Source: Agreia pratensis
GTDB taxonomy: Bacteria; Actinomycetota; Actinomycetes; Actinomycetales; Microbacteriaceae
DNA: 64,000 bases
Assembly: GCF_900177685.1 (NCBI RefSeq)
Contig: NZ_FXAY01000005.1
Coordinates: 231,856 to 295,855, forward strand
Reading direction: 5' to 3'
The notes under the pieces were generated by a model that did not search any database, was not told the origin of the DNA, and saw nothing but the letters and a program-made list of their open reading frames with translations. A program made the position numbers and the translations under genes. Position 1 is the first letter of the stretch; every line of letters begins with the position of its first letter. Below are positions 25,301-33,681 of the stretch, piece by piece.

Positions 25301-26592
25301 CGCTGCTCGTCATCAGCCCCGACTACGCGTCGCACTTGCTGCCTCTTGCAACCCTGGCCACAGCGTGGCGCGACCGAGGAGACGACGTGGTCGTCGCATC
25401 CGGGCCCGCGACCTCGTCGATCGTCTCGTCGTTCGGCTTTCGCGGCGCCGAGCTGCGACTCGGGCGTGGCTCCAATCCGGGAACGATCCGCGCGGAGGAG
25501 CAACCGGCGGGCGAAGACGACTCCCTGCGCGGCTTCTTCGATGCCACCCGTCGAGGACTCGTCGACACCCTCGCCTATCAGGCGTCTCAACGCACGACCG
25601 ATCTGTTGTGGCAGCCGCTCGAGACCGCGAGCGCTGTACTGAAGGTCATCGATCAGGTGAAACCGGATGCGGTGATCGTCGACCATCTCGCGTTCACGGC
25701 CCGGCTCGCCCTGCAGGCCGCGGGCATCCGCCACGCCGATGTGGTGCTCGGCCACCCCAGCGCACTACCCATAGCCGGAGAGGTATACGGCTATCCGACG
25801 TCATGGCCGCGAGCTTTCGATCCCGACGTCGATGCGCTCGAGCGTCTGCGCGCCAGCTGCATTCTCGTGCGCGATCGTTTCACCGAGCAATGGAACGACG
25901 CACTTGCCGTGCTGGATCCGAGTGCTGCCTCGTCGTCGGACGCCTTCGCCGAGCACGGCGATACTCTGCTGCTCAACTACCCGGGCCAATTGCACGACCC
26001 GGAGCGCACGGCGCAGCTCGCTACGCACGCTTTTCTCGGCTCCGCCATCCGTGACGAGCCCGCCGACCCCGAGGTCGACGCCTGGCTCAGCAGGGGAGGG
26101 GCGCCGATCGTCTACGTGAGCTTCGGCAGTTTTCTCTCTGTTCGCGCCGATGTGCTGGCTCGAGTGGCGGATGCGCTGCGGCCGCTCGACGTGCGGGTGG
26201 CGGTGGCCATCGGCTCGGCCGACCGACGCGATCTGGGCGAGCTGCCCCACACGTGGCTGGTGCGCGAGTTCTTGCCGCAGGTCACGATGCTGAAGCACGC
26301 TGTGCTCGCCGTGACGCACGGAGGCAACAACAGTGTCACCGAGGCGGCGACGGCCGGGGTGCCGATGCTGGTGTTGCCGTTCTCGACCGACCAATTCGCG
26401 GGCGCAGAGGCTGTCGAATCGCGGGGATACGGCCTCGCGTTGGCCCCGAATACGGCATCGGTCGACGAGTTGCGCGCCGCTGCCCAGTCGCTGCTCACCG
26501 ACACAGAACTCCGCGACCGCAGCCGTCTGCTCGGCTCCGAGCTGCGCGCGACGCCCGGTCGCGACAGAGCCTACGGGGCGCTGTCGAGCTAG
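25297..26592 (+). CDS. GT1-family glycosyltransferase (MGT/UGT-like)
   Basis: This 431-aa GT-B enzyme starts at the GTG that overlaps the previous stop, giving MTLLVISPDYASHLLPL, the usual acceptor-domain opening of macrolide/UDP-glucuronosyl-type transferases. The donor-binding block THGGNNSVTEAATAGVPMLV plus LPFSTDQ near residues 337-365 is the family hallmark. A linker YVSFGSFLSV precedes the C-terminal domain. Substrates are probably small lipophilic acceptors or glycolipids. Tight coupling with the HEAT/GT4 protein suggests sequential glycosylation of one product. Confidence 0.85.
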   Translation: MTLLVISPDYASHLLPLATLATAWRDRGDDVVVASGPATSSIVSSFGFRGAELRLGRGSNPGTIRAEEQPAGEDDSLRGFFDATRRGLVDTLAYQASQRTTDLLWQPLETASAVLKVIDQVKPDAVIVDHLAFTARLALQAAGIRHADVVLGHPSALPIAGEVYGYPTSWPRAFDPDVDALERLRASCILVRDRFTEQWNDALAVLDPSAASSSDAFAEHGDTLLLNYPGQLHDPERTAQLATHAFLGSAIRDEPADPEVDAWLSRGGAPIVYVSFGSFLSVRADVLARVADALRPLDVRVAVAIGSADRRDLGELPHTWLVREFLPQVTMLKHAVLAVTHGGNNSVTEAATAGVPMLVLPFSTDQFAGAEAVESRGYGLALAPNTASVDELRAAAQSLLTDTELRDRSRLLGSELRATPGRDRAYGALSS

Positions 26593-26610
26593 CCGACGAC
26601 CTGGAATACT
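26582..26610 (+). promoter_or_regulatory. promoter for a leaderless transcript
   Basis: TGTCGA (26582-26587), a 17-nt spacer and AATACT (26605-26610), ending 6 nt before the ATG at 26617. There is no ribosome-binding site. The same geometry is seen before arr, the zinc-ribbon gene and others in this window. Confidence 0.55.
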
Positions 26611-26616
26611 GGGCGC

Positions 26617-27015
26617 ATGCGCAGATTTTTCGTCTCTCTGGTGGCCAACGCGATCGCCCTGTGGCTGACCACGCTCATCGTCACAGGAGTCGCCGTCGAC
26701 CCCTTTGAAGACGACACTCTCGGCACGATTCTCTCGTTCCTGTTCGTGGCGCTGATCTTCGGTGTGGTCAACGGCATCGTGGGCACGGCGATCCGCATCG
26801 TCGCCTTCCCCCTGTACGTCCTCACCCTCGGCCTGCTCTCGTTGGTGGTCAACGCCCTGCTCCTGATGCTCGCAGCCTGGTTCTCGCAGCTCTTCGGATT
26901 CGGCCTGACAGTGGCCGGCTTCGGCTGGGCCGTGCTCGGCGCCCTCGTGCTCGCCATCCTCTCGGCGATCATCGGCTCGATCCTGCGCCCCCTCGCCGGC
27001 AACGACAAGGACTGA
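26617..27015 (+). CDS. phage-holin-4_2-like membrane protein
   Basis: This 132-aa protein is four hydrophobic helices with short loops. The N-terminus MRRFFVSLVANAIALWL and the segment RIVAFPLYVLTLGLLSLVVNAL (helix with P and polar N) match the chromosomal family named after phage holins but widespread in non-phage contexts. There is no lysin or other phage gene nearby, so a lytic role is unlikely. Such proteins are usually of unknown membrane function. The transcript is probably leaderless. It is convergent with the WXG100-partner hydrolase gene. Confidence 0.8.
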   Translation: MRRFFVSLVANAIALWLTTLIVTGVAVDPFEDDTLGTILSFLFVALIFGVVNGIVGTAIRIVAFPLYVLTLGLLSLVVNALLLMLAAWFSQLFGFGLTVAGFGWAVLGALVLAILSAIIGSILRPLAGNDKD

Positions 27016-27047
27016 CCCGAGGCGACGGCGCCTGGTCACAGCTGCGC

Positions 27048-28481
27048 TCACCTCTCGACCCGTTCGGCGCGATACTCCGTCGCCGTTCCTGGCGCTGTTC
27101 CCGACAGAAACGGCGCTGCATCGTCGATGAACTTCTCGACCCTCTGGTCTCTCGATCCGTCGACCAGCTCGGCCGTCTCTCGGTAGGCGCCCAGATCGTG
27201 CGACGGAAAGGCGTCGCCCACGGGGATAGGCGCATCGTCGTAGAGGGTGCGACGAACGAGTACGCGGTCGTCGCCGGATGCCGTGTCGAGGCCGCCGAGG
27301 GCCGGTACGAGATCTTCGGTGTGAGCGATGGTGAGCGTCGGCGCGTCGGTCTCGAGTTGACCCACGGGTGAGCCGAGCGTCACCACGCCCTGCACGTTGT
27401 AGTCACCCGACTGCTCGAGTTGCACGGCCAGAAGACCGCCCTGCGAGTAGCCGACCTCGAAGATCGGGTCGCCCGGCTGGATGCCCGAATCACGCATCGC
27501 CTCGACCGCGGCGCGGTACGAGGCGCCGTCGCCCGCACCCATCGACGTGACGTTGCTCGTCATGTCGAACGCTTCACCGCTCGGCATGGCGTTCATGTCG
27601 ACGGTTCCGCCGAGATAGACGATGTACGACGGGTTTCCGTCGGCGTCGGCGTACTTCTCGATCTTGATCTGCGATCCCGCGCTGCTCGTGGCCGGCATCC
27701 GAGAAGCCAGATCAGAGATGCTGGAGGGTGCCGTGACAGGCGATGTCGAGACCCTCGTGGTGCGCACTGGAGTCTCGATGAGTGGCCCACGCCCCGCACT
27801 GCCAGCGCCCGCGACCCCTGCCGCGACGAGCACGAGCCCGGCGGCCTCTCTGATGCCGAAGAGACCGAGCCCATCATCGCCGATGACGGCGCCCGCGCCG
27901 GGAGGAACTCCGAGCAGCCCCGCGATGATGTCGTCACTCGATGAGAAGAGCAGGCGAACGGCGGCCGTGACGGCCGGGTTGTTGGCGAGTTCCGGATGCT
28001 CGCGCATCCACTCGGCGGCATCGGCGGGATTCTTCGAGGTGCCCGGCCGCGTCGCCAGGCCGAAGAGCACCCCCGATCCTGCTGCAGCAAGAAGCGGTGA
28101 GCCCGCCAGAAAGAGGAAAGGGGCGATATGCCCGAGCACGTTGCCGACGACGCCGGAGGCCATGCGGATTCCGTCGACCATGGTGTCCTCGACCATTCCG
28201 TATGCCTCGGCGGCCAACCGCAGAGAGAAGTCGAGTTCGCCCGCAGTGTGCGATGCCTGTTCGAGCTCGTGCGCGGCCTGCAGAACCAGCGTCGGCACTG
28301 TCGGCGCCTGAGCGGCCACCAGCGGGTCGAGGCAGAGCTGGAGTGCCCTGAGCCGCCCGGCCGCCGCGAGTGCCTCGGTCTCGATGGATCTCAGCCGAAA
28401 GGCGGTGGTCGCGATCTCGTCTGTCGATACGGCAAAACTGCCCCCGCCAGAAACCACGAGTTCGTCTGTGTCACGGGTCAC
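27048..28481 (-). CDS. helical N-terminus plus alpha/beta hydrolase, candidate type VII effector
   Basis: This 477-aa protein resembles secreted lipase-type clients of WXG100 systems. Residues about 1-110 are helical and WXG100-length with no signal peptide. About 110-250 is a Gly/Ala-rich segment with hydrophobic stretches (FLFLAGSPLLAAAGSGVLFGL, AAGLVLVAAGVAGAGSAG). About 265-460 is an alpha/beta-hydrolase fold with nucleophile elbow GYSQGG near residue 344, LGSPVGQ after it, Asp in HTEDLVP and a later SHDLGAY (His). The GTG start overlaps the stop of the WXG100-like gene upstream (GTGA), the usual pairing of a small chaperone/partner with its effector. The substrate is unknown. Confidence 0.75.
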   Translation of the reverse strand: MTRDTDELVVSGGGSFAVSTDEIATTAFRLRSIETEALAAAGRLRALQLCLDPLVAAQAPTVPTLVLQAAHELEQASHTAGELDFSLRLAAEAYGMVEDTMVDGIRMASGVVGNVLGHIAPFLFLAGSPLLAAAGSGVLFGLATRPGTSKNPADAAEWMREHPELANNPAVTAAVRLLFSSSDDIIAGLLGVPPGAGAVIGDDGLGLFGIREAAGLVLVAAGVAGAGSAGRGPLIETPVRTTRVSTSPVTAPSSISDLASRMPATSSAGSQIKIEKYADADGNPSYIVYLGGTVDMNAMPSGEAFDMTSNVTSMGAGDGASYRAAVEAMRDSGIQPGDPIFEVGYSQGGLLAVQLEQSGDYNVQGVVTLGSPVGQLETDAPTLTIAHTEDLVPALGGLDTASGDDRVLVRRTLYDDAPIPVGDAFPSHDLGAYRETAELVDGSRDQRVEKFIDDAAPFLSGTAPGTATEYRAERVER

Positions 28482-28750
28482 GGCGTCGCTCCGAGCCTCT
28501 CGATGGCGCCGACCAGCAAGCCGTCGATCTCGCCGAGAGCCGATGACACTCGGCGCACATCAGCTGCCACGTGCTCGCACCTCATGTCGAATGACCGTCG
28601 TGCGAGGCCCTGCCACCCCGGTGAGTCGTCGCGCACGACGGTGGGCAACAGTTCGGTGCAGAGGGCGGTGCTCAGTGCCTGCACGGCGGCTCGGTCGTGC
28701 TCGAGGGCGGAGCTCACGTGGGTCAGAAGGGGGTTTGGATGATCTGTCAC
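28478..28750 (-). CDS. WXG100-like small helical protein
   Basis: This 90-aa protein starts at GTG 28750 and ends in a 4-nt overlap with the hydrolase gene. It is predicted to be two helices with WQG at residues 46-48 in the central turn (DDSPGWQGLARRSFDM), which fits the ESAT-6/WXG100 hairpin. It has no signal peptide and no C-terminal YxxxD tail. It probably heterodimerises with the helical N-terminus of the hydrolase and helps target it to the secretion motor at 36693-41150. The frame continues upstream, but in poor-quality sequence. Confidence 0.65.
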   Translation of the reverse strand: MTDHPNPLLTHVSSALEHDRAAVQALSTALCTELLPTVVRDDSPGWQGLARRSFDMRCEHVAADVRRVSSALGEIDGLLVGAIERLGATP

Positions 28751-28863
28751 GGCACCAGTGTCACCGTCGATCCGGTCGACGACGCAGCCGCGGCCACGAT
28801 CGGGGGAGCGGTGATGAGCAGACGGCTGATGTGGAGGAGAGGAATCTGCACCAAGATAGAGGC

Positions 28864-29400
28864 ATGCCCCACGAGCGAGACGAGATTCCCCCTGGAGTCT
28901 TTCGCGTCTGCATGGTCTGTACGGGCAACATCTGTCGCTCTCCGATGGCGGAGATCGTGCTTCGCGACATGGTTCAGAAGGCCGGCCTCGGCCATCGGGT
29001 CTCGGTGACCAGCGCTGGCACGGGCGAATGGCACGTGGGGGAGCAAGCCGACCCGCGCACGATCGACGCCCTCGCGGATCGCGGTTACGACGCATCCATG
29101 CATCGAGCCAAGCAGTTCGACTCGTCGTCGTTCGACGACCTCGATCTGATCATCGCGCTCGACCGCACGCATGAGCGGGCAATCCGCTCGTGGGCATCGA
29201 GCGACTCCGACAGGTCGAAGATCAGGCTGCTCACGAGCTTCGACACCGATCCGGGGCGCCAACTCGACGTTCCAGACCCGTACTACGCCGACCCGGCCAC
29301 GTTCGCGGCCGTGCTCACCACCATCGAGCAGGCCTGCGCGGCCTTGTTCGCCCAGCTCGAGCCGGCGTTTCGCGCGCCGCAGACATCCACCCACGCTTGA
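28864..29400 (+). CDS. low-molecular-weight protein-tyrosine phosphatase
   Basis: This 178-aa cytoplasmic phosphatase has the family P-loop CTGNICRS, Cys19 to Arg25 (C-x5-R), after VCMV. The general-acid loop VPDPYY lies near residue 139. FDDLDLIIALDRTHERAI is also typical. The enzyme cleaves phosphotyrosine by a cysteinyl-phosphate intermediate. CAAGAT ends 6 nt before the ATG, so the transcript may be leaderless. It is divergent from the WXG100-like gene. In this group such enzymes often act with surface polysaccharide kinases, but none is seen nearby. Confidence 0.9.
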   Translation: MPHERDEIPPGVFRVCMVCTGNICRSPMAEIVLRDMVQKAGLGHRVSVTSAGTGEWHVGEQADPRTIDALADRGYDASMHRAKQFDSSSFDDLDLIIALDRTHERAIRSWASSDSDRSKIRLLTSFDTDPGRQLDVPDPYYADPATFAAVLTTIEQACAALFAQLEPAFRAPQTSTHA

Positions 29401-29405
29401 CCATC

Positions 29406-29421
29406 GCGGCCTGAAGGCCGC
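29406..29421 (+). terminator. short hairpin GCGGCC-TGAA-GGCCGC after the phosphatase gene
   Basis: A perfect 6-bp GC stem with a TGAA tetraloop, 6 nt after the stop at 29400 and 25 nt before purB. There is no T-run; it may be a weak terminator or part of the purB leader. Confidence 0.4.
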
Positions 29422-29445
29422 CCAGCCCTGGAGTTACCCCTCACT

Positions 29446-30828
29446 ATGAGCGCCCTTTCCCCCCAGCCCCTCAGCCCCCTCGACGGTCGCTATGCGTCGG
29501 CCGTATCCGAGCTGGGCGAGTTTCTGTCAGAGGCCGGGCTCAACCGCGCCCGCATCCAGGTCGAGGTCGAATGGCTGATCTACCTCACCGACCACTCGCT
29601 CTTCGGCTCGACTCCGATCGAGCTCGAGAAGCAGCGCCAGCTACGCCAGCTCGCCCCGAACTTCGGAGACGACGAGGTCGCAGAGCTCGGAGCCCTCGAG
29701 TCGACGACGAAGCACGACGTGAAGGCCGTGGAGTACTACGTGCGCCGCAGGCTCAGCGAACTGGGCCTCAATGACATCGCCGAGCTCACGCACTTCGCGG
29801 CCACCAGCGAAGACATCAACAACCTCAGCTACGCGCTCGTCATTCGGGATGCCGTGACCGAGGTCTGGCTGCCGGCGTTCCGGGCGGTCATCGACGAGCT
29901 CAGGGCGCAGGCGGTGCAGTACCGCGACGATGCCATGCTCGCTCGCACCCACGGGCAGCCCGCGACGCCCACCACCATGGGCAAAGAGCTGGCCGTCACG
30001 GTCTACCGTCTCGAGCGCATCCGCAAGCAGGTGGAGGCGGCCGAGTACCTCGGCAAGTTCTCCGGCGCCACCGGAACCTTCGCAGCCCACCTCTCGGCTG
30101 ACGGCGACCTCGACTGGCAGGCGGTGTCGCGCGAGTTCGTGACGTCGCTCGGACTCACCTGGAACCCGCTCACCACCCAGATCGAGTCGCACGATTGGCA
30201 GGCCGAGCTCTACTCTCAGGTCGCCCACGGCAACCGCATTCTGCACAACCTCTGCACCGACGTGTGGACCTACATCTCGCTCGGCTACTTCACCCAGATC
30301 CCCGTCGCTGGCGCCACGGGCTCGTCGACCATGCCGCACAAGATCAACCCGATCAAGTTCGAGAACGCCGAGGCCAACCTCGAGCTCTCGAGCGCTCTTC
30401 TCGACTCGCTCGCGCAGACCCTCGTCACCAGCCGTCTGCAGCGCGACCTCACCGACTCGACCACGCAGCGCAATGTGGGCGTCGCCCTCGGTCACTCGCT
30501 GCTCGCGCTGTCGAACATCACGGCAGGCCTCGGCCAGATCTCACTGAACCGCGAGCTGCTGGCCGAAGACCTCGACACCAACTGGGAGGTCCTGGCGGAG
30601 GCCATCCAGACCGTGGTGCGGGCCGAGATAACGGCCGGTCGTTCGTCGATCACCGATCCCTACGCCCTGCTCAAAGAGCTCACCCGAGGCAAGCGCATCG
30701 GCGCCGACGACCTGGCCGCGTTCGTCGATGGCCTCGACATCGGCGACGCGGCCAAGCAGCGGCTGCTCGCACTCACCCCGCACACCTATGTGGGCATCTC
30801 CTCGGCTCTGGTGGAGCACATCCTCTAA
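29446..30828 (+). CDS. purB: adenylosuccinate lyase
   Basis: This 460-aa enzyme has the full length for the bacterial PurB group that starts with LSPLDGRYAS. It cleaves adenylosuccinate to AMP and SAICAR to AICAR in purine synthesis. The fumarase/aspartase superfamily signature GSSTMPHKINP is at about residues 288-298. HFAATSEDINN near 116-126 and RTHGQPATPTTMGKE near 166-180 are the other conserved substrate blocks. Housekeeping gene, no anomaly seen. Confidence 0.97.
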   Translation: MSALSPQPLSPLDGRYASAVSELGEFLSEAGLNRARIQVEVEWLIYLTDHSLFGSTPIELEKQRQLRQLAPNFGDDEVAELGALESTTKHDVKAVEYYVRRRLSELGLNDIAELTHFAATSEDINNLSYALVIRDAVTEVWLPAFRAVIDELRAQAVQYRDDAMLARTHGQPATPTTMGKELAVTVYRLERIRKQVEAAEYLGKFSGATGTFAAHLSADGDLDWQAVSREFVTSLGLTWNPLTTQIESHDWQAELYSQVAHGNRILHNLCTDVWTYISLGYFTQIPVAGATGSSTMPHKINPIKFENAEANLELSSALLDSLAQTLVTSRLQRDLTDSTTQRNVGVALGHSLLALSNITAGLGQISLNRELLAEDLDTNWEVLAEAIQTVVRAEITAGRSSITDPYALLKELTRGKRIGADDLAAFVDGLDIGDAAKQRLLALTPHTYVGISSALVEHIL

Positions 30829-30864
30829 AGCCCTCTCGGGCGCCCGCGGTAGCCTTGGTGTCTT

Positions 30865-31401
30865 ATGGCACACGACAGCGAGACTCCTTCCCACCACACC
30901 GCGTCGCTCGAAGAGCGCATCCAGGCAGCCGTCGACAGCGAGGGCGAGACCTCGGTTGTGCTGCGCGCGCGGTCTCTGCTCGAGGGCGGCTACGAGGGTG
31001 AGGAGTTCTTGCGCGTCGTCGGGGGCCCACACGCCGACGGAATCCTTGCTGGCGCGCCGTCGCTCTACTGGCCCGAGCTGTGGGGCGCACGCGCCCTGAA
31101 CTACGTCTGGTCGGATGCCGCGGCGCCGGCCGTCATCGCCGGCCTCGGCAACCAGGCATGGCGGGTGCGCGAGATGTGCGCCAAGGTGGCGGCCCTGCGC
31201 TCGATCGCAGCCCCCGAAGCCCTCACGGCCCTCACGACAGACGACCACGCCCGCGTCCGCGCGGCGGCGGCCAGAGCACTCGCGGCGACAGGCGACCCCT
31301 CGACTCAGGACACGCTCGAGTCGCTCCTGCGCGACCCCGACAAAGAGGTGCGCAGAACCGCCCAGCAGTCCCTCAAGACCCTGAAAGAAGCCCTGTCTTA
31401 A
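30865..31401 (+). CDS. HEAT-repeat protein
   Basis: This 178-aa soluble protein has about 85 N-terminal residues including a Trp/Tyr-rich segment (SLYWPELWGARALNYVW), then HEAT/PBS-lyase-type repeats: AVIAGLGNQAWRVREMCAKVAAL, ALTTDDHARVRAAAARALAATG and LLRDPDKEVRRTAQQSLKTL. Such repeats are protein-interaction scaffolds; the partner is unknown. It follows purB by 36 nt and may be co-transcribed or use a nearby TAGCCT box. Hydrophilic throughout. Confidence 0.75.
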   Translation: MAHDSETPSHHTASLEERIQAAVDSEGETSVVLRARSLLEGGYEGEEFLRVVGGPHADGILAGAPSLYWPELWGARALNYVWSDAAAPAVIAGLGNQAWRVREMCAKVAALRSIAAPEALTALTTDDHARVRAAAARALAATGDPSTQDTLESLLRDPDKEVRRTAQQSLKTLKEALS

Positions 31402-31873
31402 GGGGTCACTCCTCCCGAAGCATTTTTGGCGAACTGAGCACACTTTCGTGTTCGCGACCTGCGAAGCAGCGGGAACCCGCGCCTGAATACGTTGCACCGC
31501 TAGCTTCCAAGCGGATTGTCCTCCCCTGGCGCACGCCGACCTCGAGCCATCCGCGCGTACGAAAGGGAGGAACTACGTACATCCGACGCAAATAGCGCGT
31601 CGATGTGCGAAATCTCCTCCCGTTCTAGAGAAGAACGGATGGGGAACAGCGCATCCAAGCCGAAGCAGCCGGTGAGCGAAGCGAACTCGGCGACCGAAGC
31701 GAACTCAGCCCGGGGAGGGGTGTGCGTTTTCTTGCGAGTTATGGCTGTGGATGATGACCCGGAGCAGCGCGAGGAACGAGCGCCGCGGAGTGGTCGTCAT
31801 CCACAGTCATTGTCTGAGCTGAAAACGCACACCCCGAGCCGAGCCACCCCAACCCGCGCCCCACAAAGAACCC
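31402..31873. other. 472-bp gene-free stretch
   Basis: No convincing protein frame is present. The open frame at 31516-31938 has no codon bias, no homology and no ribosome site. The stretch contains GAAGCGAACTC direct repeats near 31680-31707 and a long imperfect palindrome described separately. A tRNA-Gly-like fragment (CACCGCTAGCTTCCAAGCGG, 31496-31515) lacks D and T arms and is not an intact tRNA. Confidence 0.6.
31717..31835. repeat. 119-bp inverted repeat with nested arms
   Basis: Outer arms GGGGTGTGCGTTTT (31717-31730) and AAAACGCACACCCC (31822-31835) are exact complements. Inner arms GGCTGTGGATGATGACC (31743-31759) and GGTCGTCATCCACAGTC (31792-31808) match at 15 of 17 positions. The centre carries GCGAGGAACGAGC, the core of the dispersed repeat at 11.2 and 36.7 kb. 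It may be a repeat-derived element or a structured RNA. Confidence 0.7.
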
Positions 31874-32122
31874 CTAATGCCCAGAAGGCGGCAGTTCCTC
31901 GTCATCGAGCTCCGTCTGCTCATCTTTGTTCGGCTTGAACGTCAACACCATCATCGCGATCACCACGAGAACGACGATGAAGGCGACCCCGAAGAAGATC
32001 ACCGCCAGCAACGGATTGCGCGTGGACAGCAGCACAGTGAGCCCTACGAACAGGGCCATCACGGCCGACAGAACGATGAGTTCGACCGGCTTGAAGACGT
32101 CGCGCTTGGATGGCTGGGTCAC
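31874..32122 (-). CDS. small two-helix membrane protein
   Basis: This 82-aa protein has two hydrophobic helices (about residues 14-32 and 38-60) and an acidic C-terminal tail (NKDEQTELDDEELPPSGH). The GTG start overlaps the stop of the preceding membrane protein gene by GTGA, so the two are coupled. No catalytic residues; family not recognised. Confidence 0.75.
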   Translation of the reverse strand: MTQPSKRDVFKPVELIVLSAVMALFVGLTVLLSTRNPLLAVIFFGVAFIVVLVVIAMMVLTFKPNKDEQTELDDEELPPSGH

Positions 32123-32712
32123 GGCTGCACCTGCGGGATCACATTGTCCTTCATTGAGGGGGCGGCTTGCGTGCCCCAGCGGAGCGACAGCCCCGCGATG
32201 ACGAGATAGATTCCGAGAACCGCTCCGTATGCGCCGAAGAGGCCCACGGCGACGAGGTCTGTGAGAGGGAGGAGAAGGAAGACCAGCGCGAGAACACCGG
32301 TGAGCCCGCCCATGGCGATCCAGTCTTTCGCGGGCGCTTCGCTCCGCGAGCGCAGCCCGGTGACCAGCTCGAGAATTGCGGTTATCGCGGCCCAGACGCT
32401 CACGAGATAGAGCAGGAAGCCGAGCCCGAAGCCTTGCAACCCCAGCGCGAGCCCGCCCGCCACGACACTCGTGGCGGCCTGGGTCAGAAGAAGGCTGCGG
32501 TTCGTGCCCGCGGGCACGGCCCGCAGGGTCAGGATGCCCGTCAGTACGCCGGATGCGAGCGCGAAGGCACCGAAAACCAGAAGGCCGATGACGCTCGAAT
32601 GGTTCGGCGTGAAGGTGACCACGAGGGCTACGACGATCGCCGGAATCGCCCGGGCGATCGGTACGCCCCAGTAGGGCGACTGCGCCTCGAGCGTGGCGTG
32701 CTGGGTAGTCAC
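32119..32712 (-). CDS. HdeD/DUF308-like membrane protein
   Basis: This 197-aa protein has six hydrophobic helices arranged as three pairs, which is the layout of the HdeD/DUF308 family (the acid-resistance protein of E. coli). Segments include IARAIPAIVVALVVTF, VIGLLVFGAFALASGVLTGI and DLVAVGLFGAYGAVLGIYLV. The start is a GTG. TAAACT lies about 35 nt upstream as a possible -10. It shares an overlapping pair with the small protein downstream. A role in membrane stress is only inferred. Confidence 0.75.
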   Translation of the reverse strand: MTTQHATLEAQSPYWGVPIARAIPAIVVALVVTFTPNHSSVIGLLVFGAFALASGVLTGILTLRAVPAGTNRSLLLTQAATSVVAGGLALGLQGFGLGFLLYLVSVWAAITAILELVTGLRSRSEAPAKDWIAMGGLTGVLALVFLLLPLTDLVAVGLFGAYGAVLGIYLVIAGLSLRWGTQAAPSMKDNVIPQVQP

Positions 32713-32795
32713 CGCGCGGCCTGCTTTCGAGTTCGTGAACTGCTCCAGTTTACGCGGCCCGATGCTTGTCGTTGCCCATATGCCGCTGCGCTCCC

Positions 32796-33500
32796 TCAGT
32801 GCGTGCGCAGCGGTGCGACGAGATCGGTCAGAATGGCCGTCGGTTCGAGGTGCAGTTCCGTCAGCAGGAGTGTCCTGTAGGCCTCGAAGTCCCGCAGGGC
32901 CTCCGACTGGTTGCCCTCAGCGAGGTGCACGCGGACGAGGCTGACGACGGCGCTCTGCCGAAGCGGTTCGACTCGCATCGCCGCCCGCGCAGCCTGAGCG
33001 GCCGCCCTGAGATTGCCCTCGCCGATCAGCAGCTCGGCCTGTTCTTCGAGAGCGTACAGGCGCAACTGCCGCCAGTCCTCAACCTCGGCCAGCACCCAAC
33101 CGTCGTACCAATCGGGAAGGATACGCGACGAGAAGGCCGTGATCGCCGTGATGCCGAGATCGTCGACGATGGATGCCTCGCCCGGCTGCAACAGCCGTCG
33201 CGCCGCCTCCTTTGCCAGATTGAGGTCGACCCTGACGCCCGGTGCTAGACCCAGGCCGGCATGATCCATGGTTACGGCGGGTCTGATCTCGTCTTCGAGG
33301 CGGGCGAGCGCGGAGCGGAGGCTGTCGCCCGCGCGCCGCTCGGTGACATGCGGCCACATCTCGCCCGAGATGGCGAGCCTCGTTCCATGTGCTCGCAGGG
33401 CCAGGAAGGCCAGGAGACGCTTGGTTCCTGACGATAGGCCGAGTACCTCGGCGCCATTGTGGCGCACCGCGAACGACCCGAGTAGATCGATCTCGATCAT
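32796..33500 (-). CDS. small SARP/BTAD-type transcriptional regulator, copy 1
   Basis: This 234-aa regulator has an N-terminal OmpR-like winged helix (MIEIDLLGSFAVRHNG, SGTKRLLAFLALRAHGTRL) followed by a bacterial transcriptional activator domain of helical repeats (about 100-230; EDWRQLRLYALEEQAEL, AAQAARAAMRVEPLRQSAV). This is the SARP architecture without an added ATPase. The start at MIE is chosen because similarity to copy 2 (33682-34383) begins there. An in-frame ATG at 33569 (MSSQNW) is an alternative. Target genes are unknown. Confidence 0.8.
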   Translation of the reverse strand: MIEIDLLGSFAVRHNGAEVLGLSSGTKRLLAFLALRAHGTRLAISGEMWPHVTERRAGDSLRSALARLEDEIRPAVTMDHAGLGLAPGVRVDLNLAKEAARRLLQPGEASIVDDLGITAITAFSSRILPDWYDGWVLAEVEDWRQLRLYALEEQAELLIGEGNLRAAAQAARAAMRVEPLRQSAVVSLVRVHLAEGNQSEALRDFEAYRTLLLTELHLEPTAILTDLVAPLRTH

Positions 33501-33681
33501 GGCCGAGCCCGTCCCGAGCTCGGGCGCATCGACGGGATAGATCCGGTGAATCCAGTTTTGTGACGACATGTGATGTCGACCCCCTAGGGAGACACGCTCC
33601 CACACCATGCCATGTGACCGAGGGGGATTGCGCCCGCCCCTGAGAAAGGTCAAGAGCGCACGCGCAGGCGAGCATCAGCGG

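Noticed and set aside
26617..27015. Phage holin implying a prophage
   Set aside because: This family is commonly chromosomal; no lysin, integrase, capsid or terminase gene lies in the window.
31496..31515. tRNA-Gly anticodon-arm-like segment (CTTCCAA loop)
   Set aside because: No D arm, T arm or acceptor stem can be drawn around it; at most a chance match or old remnant.
31516..31938. 140-aa plus-strand frame in the gap after the HEAT gene
   Set aside because: It spans the palindrome and runs into the opposite gene; no ribosome site, no domain, atypical composition.
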